Part shown: positions 1 to 5,109 of the stretch, in pieces
How the letters are laid out: the number at the start of each line of letters is the position of its first letter
How positions within the stretch are numbered: position 1 is the stretch's first letter
NCBI GenBank assembly: GCA_023397675.1
Contig: JAEWTV010000003.1
Location: 1-6,970, forward strand
DNA length: 6,970 nucleotides
Direction: 5' to 3'
Source: Bacillota bacterium
Lineage (GTDB): Bacteria; Bacillota; Clostridia; Acetivibrionales; JANLFN01
Position numbers and translations under genes: made by a program
The notes under the pieces: model-generated
Told to the model about the DNA's origin: nothing
Database searches by the model: none
The model's input: only the letters and a program-made list of their open reading frames with translations

Positions 1-8
1 ATCTTCTA

Positions 9-38
9 TTGACACTTCGTGCGGGTGTATTGTATACT
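9..38 (+). promoter_or_regulatory. Sigma-A promoter of tRNA-Trp
   Basis: A perfect -35 box TTGACA (9-14) is followed after 18 bp by TATACT (33-38), five of six matches to the -10 consensus. The tRNA begins 14 bases after the -10 box, so transcription would start about seven bases before the mature 5' end. This suits a stable-RNA gene expressed on its own. Confidence 0.85.
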
Positions 39-52
39 AGTTATTGTCTCTT

Positions 53-127
53 AGGGGAGTGGCTCAATGGTAGAGCAATGGTCTCCAAAACCATTGGTTG
101 CGTGTTCGAATCGCGTCTCCCCTGCCA
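53..127 (+). tRNA. tRNA-Trp, anticodon CCA
   Basis: This is a complete tRNA that reads UGG codons. The acceptor stem pairs AGGGGAG (53-59) with CTCCCCT (117-123). The D stem pairs GCTC (62-65) with GAGC (73-76), and the anticodon stem pairs ATGGT (78-82) with ACCAT (90-94). The anticodon loop CTCCAAA carries CCA at 85-87. The T loop is TTCGAAT between stems GCGTG and CGCGT (closed with two G-U pairs). The discriminator is G124 and the CCA tail is encoded (125-127). It is a single-gene unit with its own promoter and terminator. In many Firmicutes a tRNA-Trp precedes secE-nusG; that context is absent here. Confidence 0.97.
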
Positions 128-130
128 ACA

Positions 131-161
131 AAAAACCCGGAATAATTATTCCGGGTTTTTT
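131..161. terminator. Bidirectional terminator between tRNA-Trp and the ICMT-like gene
   Basis: A perfect 20-base palindrome (136-155; arms CCCGGAAT and ATTCCGGG around an AATT centre) is preceded by A5 (131-135) and followed by T6 (156-161). It therefore works as a Rho-independent terminator on both strands: for tRNA-Trp on the plus strand and for the cluster ending at 199 on the minus strand. Confidence 0.92.
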
Positions 162-198
162 GTATATAATTTCTTATAAAAACTCTAATTAAGAACCA

Positions 199-660
199 TC
201 ACAGGAATTTTATCAGGACACTGCTGCAGTAACTTTTATATTCCTCACCAAACTTACGCAGCAAATACTCATATTCCTCTTTAACAAGTATTTTAAAAGC
301 TAAAAAACCAACTATTATTGTACTTATTAACATAAGCCAAGAATTAAACAGGATCATCAGCCCCGGAAGTGTAATAAAAAGCTGGAAAACATACATCGGA
401 TTACGACATAGACGATACATGCCTGTTGTAACAAGCTTCCCTTTCTTAAATCCTGTTAGCATTGGAAAAGCTGCTGCCAAATTAAAGGAAAAACCAATCA
501 CTGCCGCCACTATACCTATAATTAGCAGAATATTGTAATCTTCTGCTATTCTAAAAAAAGGATATGTAAAGTAACTTATTAAACCTGTGATTACAATACA
601 TACTGCAACTGGAACGACTATTTTTGTTCCAACACCCATTACACCAAGTTCTTTTTTCAT
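199..660 (-). CDS. ICMT/PEMT-like integral membrane methyltransferase family protein
   Basis: This 153-residue membrane protein has four or so hydrophobic segments (about 14-31, 42-64, 90-105 and 108-125). It carries the C-terminal signature of the isoprenylcysteine carboxyl methyltransferase / phospholipid methyltransferase fold: G-M-Y-R-L-C-R-N-P-M-Y at 80-90 (the usual form is GxYRxxRHPMY) and an acidic helix with KEEYEYLL and FGEEYKSY at 127-144. Family members use S-adenosylmethionine; the bacterial substrate is usually unknown. The His of the RHP motif is Asn here, which occurs in some bacterial relatives. The ATG at 660 is chosen because AAGGGG (669-674 on the minus strand) lies 8 bases upstream. 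A GTG at 669 would add three residues but lies inside that site. It is the last gene of the cluster, 21 bases after the GIY-YIG-type gene, and ends before a symmetric terminator. The family call is good; the substrate is unknown. Confidence 0.85.
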   Translation of the reverse strand: MKKELGVMGVGTKIVVPVAVCIVITGLISYFTYPFFRIAEDYNILLIIGIVAAVIGFSFNLAAAFPMLTGFKKGKLVTTGMYRLCRNPMYVFQLFITLPGLMILFNSWLMLISTIIVGFLAFKILVKEEYEYLLRKFGEEYKSYCSSVLIKFL

Positions 661-681
661 AGTGGACACCCCTTATATAAA

Positions 682-1038
682 TTATAGCCTTTGCTTATAA
701 AGCACCTTGTTCTCCGCTGAAAGTTTTTCTTCCCACAGCATCTGCATAACCTCTAACTCTGCCGTATAGTCTGTCTTTGTTTCATCTTTATCATACTCCA
801 AAGTTTGAAGTATCTCCATTTCAAAATTATCTTCCCCAAATTCAATCCATTCCTTTATAAGCTCACGATTTGGATGTCTTCCGCCCTGAAGCCTTGATAA
901 AGTTCCGTTCATTACTCCTCTCAAATCCTGAGTTGTTTTTAAAAAGCATTTATTATTTAATTTACATCGGATAATAAAGATGCCCATGGCAGGTTTCATC
1001 TGTTTATACTGCTCTCTTAATTCCTTTTTTCTATCCAT
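682..1038 (-). CDS. Degenerate GIY-YIG nuclease family protein
   Basis: The 118-residue protein resembles a short Firmicute family annotated as GIY-YIG nuclease family protein. The first motif reads G-I-F (19-21), and the second, normally YIG, reads F-L-K (32-34) after two beta-strand-like stretches. The helical part follows, with R-H-P-N-R-E-L (54-60), an F-G-E-D-N-F (67-72) turn typical of GIY-YIG domains, and a charged C-terminal region. Because the signature tyrosines and the second glycine are replaced, I infer that nuclease activity is doubtful and that the fold may serve binding. The ATG at 1038 is preferred: AAGGAAGG (1046-1053) sits 7 bases upstream. An earlier in-frame ATG at 1071 overlaps the stop codon of the upstream gene but has no ribosome binding site. 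It is the middle gene of a three-gene cluster. The biological role is unknown. Confidence 0.72.
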   Translation of the reverse strand: MDRKKELREQYKQMKPAMGIFIIRCKLNNKCFLKTTQDLRGVMNGTLSRLQGGRHPNRELIKEWIEFGEDNFEMEILQTLEYDKDETKTDYTAELEVMQMLWEEKLSAENKVLYKQRL

Positions 1039-1070
1039 GTCATTTCCTTCCTTTAAATAATCAGCCGGCA

Positions 1071-1553
1071 TTAATAACCCATTTCCTTTAGTATTCTTGA
1101 TAATGTAGCCAAACGTTCTCCTATTAGCTCATCATCATCACTGAGTGCCTGACTGAACAATTTTATATCCTCATCTATTTTTTCATTGTCGGTACATACC
1201 GCAACAGTCATTGCATCTCCCTGCATTCCCACCCTGTCTATTACAGGTTTTTCCGGGTCATAAGACTTTTTATGTTTGTAAGCTTCTTCCTTAAAGAAAA
1301 GCTTTGTCCTGCATACAAGGATAGCAAGATCCAATACACGGTGAAGCGGCAGCTCTTCCGACTGTCTTGACCACTTTTCTCCTGTATACCTCCATACTTT
1401 CGCCGATATATCTACCTTACCCCTGTCGTTCCATTGTGCCAATCCGAGTGAAAGCCCTTTTGCATCAGTGTTATATGCATAACGCCCGTCAACATTCTCA
1501 TAATTTTCAGAAACAACAACAGGCTTATGTTTCAAACTTGTCGGTATTTTCAT
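1071..1553 (-). CDS. DUF6530-type protein of unknown function
   Basis: This soluble 160-residue protein has no signal peptide or membrane segment. I recognise it as a conserved Firmicute family that I believe is DUF6530, but that name is from memory. Conserved-looking blocks include H-K-P-V-V-V-S-E-N-Y (9-18), an L-G-L-A-Q-W-N-D-R-G-K stretch (36-46), V-W-R-Y-T-G-E-K-W-S-R-Q-S-E-E-L-P (53-69) and a C-terminal helix with L-I-G-E-R-L (143-148). No catalytic motif is evident. The ATG at 1553 has GGAGGG (1561-1566) 7 bases upstream; a TTG at 1568 lies within that site and is rejected. It is the first gene after a consensus promoter and probably drives transcription of the two following genes. Its leader of about 87 bases contains tandem repeats and a dyad, so regulation at this promoter is likely. 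Confidence 0.8.
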   Translation of the reverse strand: MKIPTSLKHKPVVVSENYENVDGRYAYNTDAKGLSLGLAQWNDRGKVDISAKVWRYTGEKWSRQSEELPLHRVLDLAILVCRTKLFFKEEAYKHKKSYDPEKPVIDRVGMQGDAMTVAVCTDNEKIDEDIKLFSQALSDDDELIGERLATLSRILKEMGY

Positions 1554-1594
1554 AAAACTACCCTCCAATTAAAGCTTAATATTTAGACTTTATT

Positions 1595-1617
1595 TTAGTA
1601 ATCTAGTTACTTACTAA
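1595..1617 (-). promoter_or_regulatory. 7-bp dyad in the leader of the DUF6530 cluster, candidate operator
   Basis: TTAGTAA (1595-1601) and TTACTAA (1611-1617) form a perfect 7-bp inverted repeat around a 9-base centre. The right arm belongs to the first of the tandem repeats next to it. The dyad lies about 25-45 bases downstream of the expected transcription start. It could be a winged-helix repressor site or an RNA hairpin. No regulator gene is adjacent to support either. Confidence 0.5.
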
Positions 1618-1642
1618 TTTACTAATTTACTAATTTACTAAA
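1611..1642. repeat. Four tandem copies of an 8-bp unit, TTACTAAT
   Basis: The copies are at 1611-1618, 1619-1626, 1627-1634 and 1635-1642; the last ends in A instead of T. On the transcribed (minus) strand the unit reads ATTAGTAA. The array begins 4 bases downstream of the -10 box, so it covers the expected transcription start of the DUF6530 cluster. Each unit holds a half-site of the neighbouring dyad. Confidence 0.9.
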
Positions 1643-1646
1643 TAAT

Positions 1647-1675
1647 ATTATAGGCTTTGTAAAATAAGATGTCAA
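1647..1675 (-). promoter_or_regulatory. Consensus sigma-A promoter of the DUF6530 cluster
   Basis: On the minus strand a perfect TTGACA (1670-1675) is followed after exactly 17 bp by a perfect TATAAT (1647-1652). The expected start is near 1640, inside the tandem repeats, giving a leader of about 87 bases before the ATG at 1553. A full-consensus promoter in front of genes of this type suggests that expression is held down by a repressor acting on the adjacent repeats. Confidence 0.88.
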
Positions 1676-1683
1676 GTTTAATT

Positions 1684-1724
1684 GTTTTTAGACATAAATA
1701 AAGCCCTGGGCAGCAACCAGAGCT
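1684..1724 (-). terminator. Probable terminator downstream of the four-cysteine gene, resembling the rRNA terminator
   Basis: On the minus strand AGCTCTGG pairs with CCAGGGCT (arms 1717-1724 and 1702-1709, one mismatch) around a 7-base loop, followed by a T-rich tail. The 24 bases at 1685-1708 match 6796-6819, the tail and half-stem of the 5S rRNA terminator, at 21 positions. It lies about 120 bases after the stop codon of the four-cysteine gene and just before the promoter of the DUF6530 cluster, separating the two units. The stem is weaker than that of the rRNA copy. Confidence 0.6.
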
Positions 1725-1847
1725 CTGTTATAAGGTATTTTGGAGGAGAAAATGAAAAAGTCAAATTTCATTTGATGTTTTAATAATACAACTTAAATAT
1801 TGACAAAAATCATATATATTATTAATAAACTGTTAACCTTTTTCAAA

Positions 1848-2033
1848 TTACCTCTTCCTTTCTTTTTCAATAAAATTATCACACTTTTTTCCAAGGGATT
1901 TAAAAACAGTCACAGAAGGCTCTCCTTTTGACTTAAAACCAAAAAGCTTGCATCCATATGGAAATTTAGCATCCCATGTTATATAGTAATGTCCGCAGTT
2001 TTTACAGCCCTTATTTTGAGCTTGGTTTTCCAA
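1848..2033 (-). CDS. Small four-cysteine conserved protein, TTG start
   Basis: This 61-residue soluble protein has cysteines at 10, 13, 28 and 51 in the pattern C-x2-C-x14-C-x22-C. It has a highly patterned core: G-H-Y-Y-I-T-W-D (14-21), F-P-Y-G-C-K-L-F-G-F-K-S-K (24-36), P-S (39-40) and a basic C-terminal tail. I recall similar short proteins across diverse bacteria, some carrying the doubtful label uracil-DNA glycosylase; nothing here resembles the catalytic motifs of that enzyme. A metal-binding (zinc-ribbon-like) fold is an inference from the cysteines. The start must be TTG at 2033, because no in-frame ATG or GTG follows before the conserved core and a GGAGG site lies 7 bases upstream. 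It has its own candidate promoter at 2077-2105 and appears to be a single-gene unit. Confidence 0.8.
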   Translation of the reverse strand: MENQAQNKGCKNCGHYYITWDAKFPYGCKLFGFKSKGEPSVTVFKSLGKKCDNFIEKERKR

Positions 2034-2040
2034 TTGTTAT

Positions 2041-2045
2041 CCTCC
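2041..2045 (-). promoter_or_regulatory. Ribosome binding site that fixes the TTG start at 2033
   Basis: GGAGG on the minus strand, 7 bases before TTG. It decides the start of the four-cysteine gene, which has no ATG in its N-terminal half. Confidence 0.85.
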
Positions 2046-2076
2046 GGCAAACATAAATTAGATATCATTACTCTAT

Positions 2077-2105
2077 ATGATATACATCAGGCAGGTTGGA
2101 TTCAA
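2077..2105 (-). promoter_or_regulatory. Candidate promoter of the four-cysteine gene
   Basis: On the minus strand TTGAAT (2100-2105) and TATCAT (2077-2082) are separated by 17 bp. The -35 box lies inside a TTGGA/TCCAA dyad (2096-2111), which could be an operator. The expected start near 2070 gives a leader of about 37 bases. Confidence 0.55.
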
Positions 2106-2127
2106 GTCCAAATCGGGGAATCTCGCT

Positions 2128-2484
2128 TCAGAACACCTTAATAATCCAAATCATATGGATAAGAACAATAAGTGCATACACACCAAAGCAAATATTAATA
2201 AATAAAACAGCAACTTTCATTTTGCTGTATCCATATTTATTTAGGCTATATGCTATAAGGAATAAAAGAAGTGTAGGGATAGCAATCTTAACAACAAGAA
2301 GCAGATAAATATTTGTTACCACACCTGTCATGAGCCTGTTAAGCTCGATGATATAATTTCCGGCAACTCCTGCATAAGTAAGAACTCCGTCCAATAAATT
2401 AGCTACTGCTATATATAACAGCTTGTAATTGGTTTTTCTTAAGTCCTGATCAGAATTTTTCAAATACCTGCTTAGAATATTCAA
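2128..2484 (-). CDS. DUF5658-like membrane protein, TTG start
   Basis: This 118-residue integral membrane protein has about three or four hydrophobic helices (roughly 20-43, 56-80 and 90-115) after a charged N-terminus. The pattern N29-L-L-D32-x3-T36 followed by E47-L-N49 and K66 in a membrane helix fits the small bacterial family DUF5658, where the second motif is usually ENP; here Pro is Arg. Its function is unknown. The start is TTG at 2484: GAGGA (2493-2497) lies 8 bases upstream, and the next in-frame Met is residue 52, inside the hydrophobic region. It follows the response regulator by 67 bases on the same strand, so it may be co-transcribed with the two-component system or be one of its targets. 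A 10-bp dyad spans its ribosome binding site and a -10-like sequence. Confidence 0.72.
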   Translation of the reverse strand: MNILSRYLKNSDQDLRKTNYKLLYIAVANLLDGVLTYAGVAGNYIIELNRLMTGVVTNIYLLLVVKIAIPTLLLFLIAYSLNKYGYSKMKVAVLFINICFGVYALIVLIHMIWIIKVF

Positions 2485-2522
2485 TAATACTGTCCTCTTT
2501 TAAATTAATTTAACAGTATTAT
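2484..2522 (-). promoter_or_regulatory. 10-bp dyad around the ribosome binding site of the DUF5658-like gene
   Basis: ATAATACTGT (2484-2493) and ACAGTATTAT (2513-2522) are perfect inverted repeats 19 bases apart. The spacer contains the GAGG ribosome binding site and a palindrome TTAAATTAATTTAA (2500-2513). The 3' arm in the transcript ends at the first base of the TTG start. The other arm covers a minus-strand TATAAT (2518-2523) that has no good -35 box. It could be an operator over a weak promoter, or a hairpin controlling translation in a read-through transcript from the kinase-regulator pair. Confidence 0.55.
2493..2498 (-). promoter_or_regulatory. Ribosome binding site that fixes the TTG start at 2484
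   Basis: AGAGGA on the minus strand, 8 bases before TTG, decides the start of the DUF5658-like gene. Confidence 0.7.
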
Positions 2523-2551
2523 ATACAGGCTTATGGAAAAATATTCATAAT

Positions 2552-3193
2552 CTAAATCAAATCATTTTTTACAGCATAAACGGCAAGCTGAGTACGATCT
2601 TTAAACTCAAGCTTCATGAGTATTGCGGAAATCATATTTCTTACACTTCCTTCACTCAGGAAAAGACTTGCCGCAATTTCCTTATTACTCTTTCCATAGA
2701 CAATCAACCGTACTATTTCAATTTCCCTTTGGGTTAGTGGTACTGTTTTCTTCTCTGCCTTCTCTGTTGTTGGGTTATCGGATATTTTTTCTTTAACAAC
2801 ACCAAATGCATTATCATGAAATACATGTAAACCCTTAAAAACGCTTTTTATAGTAAGAATAAGTTCATCGGTATCTATATCCTTCAGAACATAACTGTCT
2901 GCCCCATTCCTTAAGGCAGCTGAAATGTTTTCATCATCTTTGAAGGTCGTAAGAATTATCACCTTCACATGTGGCATTGCTTCTTTTATAAGCTTTGTAC
3001 CCTCCACCCCGTTACAATCTGGCATCATTATATCCATTAGTACTACATCCGGCTGCAGTGTTCTGCATTGTTCAAATGCATCCTGCCCATTGCCGGCAAA
3101 ACCTAAAACTTCTATATCCCTTTCCTGCTCTATAATAAACTTAAGCCCCTCGCGTATTATTTTCTGGTCATCAGCTATTATTACCTTGATCAT
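2552..3193 (-). CDS. NarL/LuxR-family response regulator
   Basis: This 213-residue DNA-binding regulator has full family length. The receiver domain (about 1-120) has the acidic pocket D8-D9, the phospho-accepting D54 in V-L-M-D-I-M-M-P, T82/T83 in I-I-L-T-T-F, and K104 in Y-V-L-K. A linker of about 30 residues leads to a LuxR-type helix-turn-helix (about 153-207), with L-T-Q-R-E-I-E-I-V at its start, S-N-K-E-I-A-A-S-L-F-L-S-E-G-S-V-R-N as the helix-turn-helix and R200-T-Q-L-A after it. All catalytic residues are present. The ATG at 3193 overlaps the stop codon of the kinase gene as ATGA, and GGAGG (3198-3202) lies 4 bases upstream within the kinase gene. The overlap implies translational coupling, and the adjacent kinase is almost certainly its partner. 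Its regulon is unknown; the next gene downstream is a reasonable candidate. Confidence 0.95.
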   Translation of the reverse strand: MIKVIIADDQKIIREGLKFIIEQERDIEVLGFAGNGQDAFEQCRTLQPDVVLMDIMMPDCNGVEGTKLIKEAMPHVKVIILTTFKDDENISAALRNGADSYVLKDIDTDELILTIKSVFKGLHVFHDNAFGVVKEKISDNPTTEKAEKKTVPLTQREIEIVRLIVYGKSNKEIAASLFLSEGSVRNMISAILMKLEFKDRTQLAVYAVKNDLI

Positions 3194-4974
3194 ATAACCT
3201 CCAAAATGTTGCTTTCAACAGGAATATCTGCGTATATGTTGAACCCTTTTTCACCATCAGACCCAAAGCTGACCGTACCGCCCGCATCAGTAATTCTTTG
3301 CTCCATACCGGTAAGACCATAACCCTTTTGGATTTCAGTACAACCAATACCGTCATCTGTAATAAGAATCTTTAAATGCCCATCTGTTAGCTTTATAATG
3401 ATTGTTGCCTGTTCTGCCTTTCCGTGTCTTAATGAGTTGGTAAGAGCTTCCTGACATAACCTGAAAACTGTATCCTTATTTTCAACTTCAAAATTCTGAC
3501 TTATTCCTTCTATTATTAAATCCACTTTTATTCCGGATTTCTCAAATTGCTTTATCATTTCCTTTAAGGAATCAAGCAGGCTGTTTTGCTCCAGTTTTTC
3601 ATTTTTTATACCGCTTATTGATCTCCTTAGTTCTTTAAGTCCTTCTTTTGCAATAGCTGTAGCTTCCTTAAGCTGCTCATGGGTTTTCCCCGGATCGTTA
3701 CGGCAGGTGATTGAGCTTACATTAAGCAGTGTTATCAGTACCGCCATTGTATGTCCCAGCGTGTCATGAACATCTCTTGCTATACGGTTTCTTTCCTTTT
3801 CAACTGCCAGTTCTTCAACTGTAAGGGCAGATTTTTTAAGTTGTTCATTCATGAGAGAAAGTTCTTCATTTACCCGTTGAAGCTCAATGTTTTTTTTGTT
3901 GTTTTCTTCAAGCAGATTTTTATAAATAGTAATATCATTTAATGTAATTATTCTTCCTACAATCTCTTTTGAATTAATAATAATTGGCTTAATGCTGACT
4001 GAAAAGAACCTTTCTTTGGGTTTTGAAAGAATCATTTCCCCATTATAATTAAGTGTATTTACACTTTTTATAGCGTCCACTATTTTTTTGTTATTATCAG
4101 TATCTTTTAAAAGTCCGTTCAATTTAATTGCAAAAAGCTTTGCACTGGTATAGTTCCGGGAAGATTGACCGCCTAGAAAAAATTCTTCAAATGACCTGTT
4201 GTAGTGGATTATTTCATTTGAAACATCAGTAACAACAATAGCCTGGCTTAATTTATCAAAAAGGTCCTTCATTGCTACAGGCATTATATCAAGCATACGA
4301 TATCTAAAGGTAACAAGAGCGATTATAAATGTGGTTACTGTATATACTGCCGGAAGTATATCTACATGACTTAATGACGTCCAATGATAAGTGATAAAAA
4401 GATTATAATCTACTACTAAACTAATAGCCCTTGGTACACCTATTGCTACAAAAAGAAGCAAGGATTGGACTCTTATATACCCCTTATTTTTAATTGCACG
4501 TAAAAGCAATATAATAAGAGCTGCAGCGGTATATGTGTATGATAAACACATATATACATACCTTTCAATTGGCCGGCCGGCAAAAAGCCCATATAAATTG
4601 GTTGAGAGGCCACCTATATAAAATATCACCGGAAGTGCGTAGATGACAGCCATAATTTTTTTATTTTTAGTAATTGAAGAGTTTGTAATATATAATGTAA
4701 AAAGAATTCCGCTAAGCCCCGTAAAGGACATGCAGAAAAAGAACATCTGCTTGCTAATTACATCTAAAACTAAGAAATCTATTTTCAGAGTATCATATAA
4801 AAAAGTAGACTTAAAAATATAATCCCTTAAGGACCATATTAATATCATAACCTGAAAGAATATAAAGCTATAGAGCAAAGGTCCTTTTTTACCCTTAACA
4901 ATTGAATATATGATTAAAGAAAGGGACATAAGAGTAGCAAGTGCATTTAAAAGTAATTCGAGACTAAATCTCAT
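3190..4974 (-). CDS. Seven-TM / PAS sensor histidine kinase (HisKA_3 type)
   Basis: This 594-residue membrane sensor phosphorylates the adjacent regulator. Residues 1-225 are hydrophobic, with about seven helices (near 8-27, 34-50, 66-97, 107-121, 143-163, 168-190 and 205-223), matching the 7TM N-terminal region of bacterial kinases. A PAS domain follows (about 238-350; V-V-T-D at 247-250, Y-N-R-S-F at 258-262), then a coiled coil (about 352-395). The HisKA_3 dimerisation domain carries the phospho-accepting H403 in E-R-N-R-I-A-R-D-V-H-D-T-L-G-H. The ATPase domain has the N box with N513 (E-A-L-T-N-S-L-R-H-G), the G1 box D540-D-G-I-G and the G2 box G551-Y-G-L-T-G-M. All key residues are intact. 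The signal is unknown; a membrane-embedded or lipid-soluble cue is an inference from the 7TM module. The start at 4974 has only a G-rich stretch upstream as a binding site. Its stop overlaps the regulator start. Confidence 0.95.
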   Translation of the reverse strand: MRFSLELLLNALATLMSLSLIIYSIVKGKKGPLLYSFIFFQVMILIWSLRDYIFKSTFLYDTLKIDFLVLDVISKQMFFFCMSFTGLSGILFTLYITNSSITKNKKIMAVIYALPVIFYIGGLSTNLYGLFAGRPIERYVYMCLSYTYTAAALIILLLRAIKNKGYIRVQSLLLFVAIGVPRAISLVVDYNLFITYHWTSLSHVDILPAVYTVTTFIIALVTFRYRMLDIMPVAMKDLFDKLSQAIVVTDVSNEIIHYNRSFEEFFLGGQSSRNYTSAKLFAIKLNGLLKDTDNNKKIVDAIKSVNTLNYNGEMILSKPKERFFSVSIKPIIINSKEIVGRIITLNDITIYKNLLEENNKKNIELQRVNEELSLMNEQLKKSALTVEELAVEKERNRIARDVHDTLGHTMAVLITLLNVSSITCRNDPGKTHEQLKEATAIAKEGLKELRRSISGIKNEKLEQNSLLDSLKEMIKQFEKSGIKVDLIIEGISQNFEVENKDTVFRLCQEALTNSLRHGKAEQATIIIKLTDGHLKILITDDGIGCTEIQKGYGLTGMEQRITDAGGTVSFGSDGEKGFNIYADIPVESNILEVI

Positions 4975-5037
4975 TTTAGGGCCCCCACAAAATACATATC
5001 TTATACCTTTGTGATTTCTAATTTATTTTCTTCTAAT

Positions 5038-5066
5038 ATATTAACATAAACTGACTTAATCTTGAA
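5038..5066 (-). promoter_or_regulatory. Weak candidate promoter of the kinase-regulator pair
   Basis: On the minus strand TTCAAG (5061-5066) and TAATAT (5038-5043) are spaced by 17 bp in the 135-base gap upstream of the kinase. The -35 box is poor, so this is only the best available match. Expression from the upstream 3D gene by read-through is the alternative. Confidence 0.3.
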
Positions 5067-5109
5067 TAAATAATCCCATACATAACTATACTACAACTGC
5101 TAAAAAAAA

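Noticed and set aside
682..1038. Homing endonuclease because of the GIY-YIG likeness
   Set aside because: No intron or intein context, signature residues are altered, and it sits in an ordinary gene cluster.
1800..1828. Plus-strand TTGACA (1800-1805) with TAATAA (1823-1828) at 17 bp, a possible antisense promoter to the four-cysteine gene
   Set aside because: The -10 box is poor, the region is extremely AT-rich and nothing downstream on that strand needs a promoter.
2091..2130. Possible tRNA fragment because of a T-arm-like stem-loop followed by a GGGGA stretch
   Set aside because: Only the T-loop resembles a tRNA; there are no matching acceptor, D or anticodon stems on either side and no CCA.
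2096..2308. 70-codon plus-strand open frame across the DUF5658-like gene
   Set aside because: It is antisense to a gene with a recognisable family pattern, and has no ribosome binding site or family likeness of its own.
2925..3197. 90-codon plus-strand open frame within the response regulator
   Set aside because: It lies opposite the conserved receiver domain, and its translation is a Ser/Ile-rich composition typical of a shadow frame.
3171..3356. 61-codon minus-strand open frame within the kinase C-terminus
   Set aside because: It overlaps the conserved ATPase G1/G2 region in another frame; its Val/Leu/Lys content is accidental.
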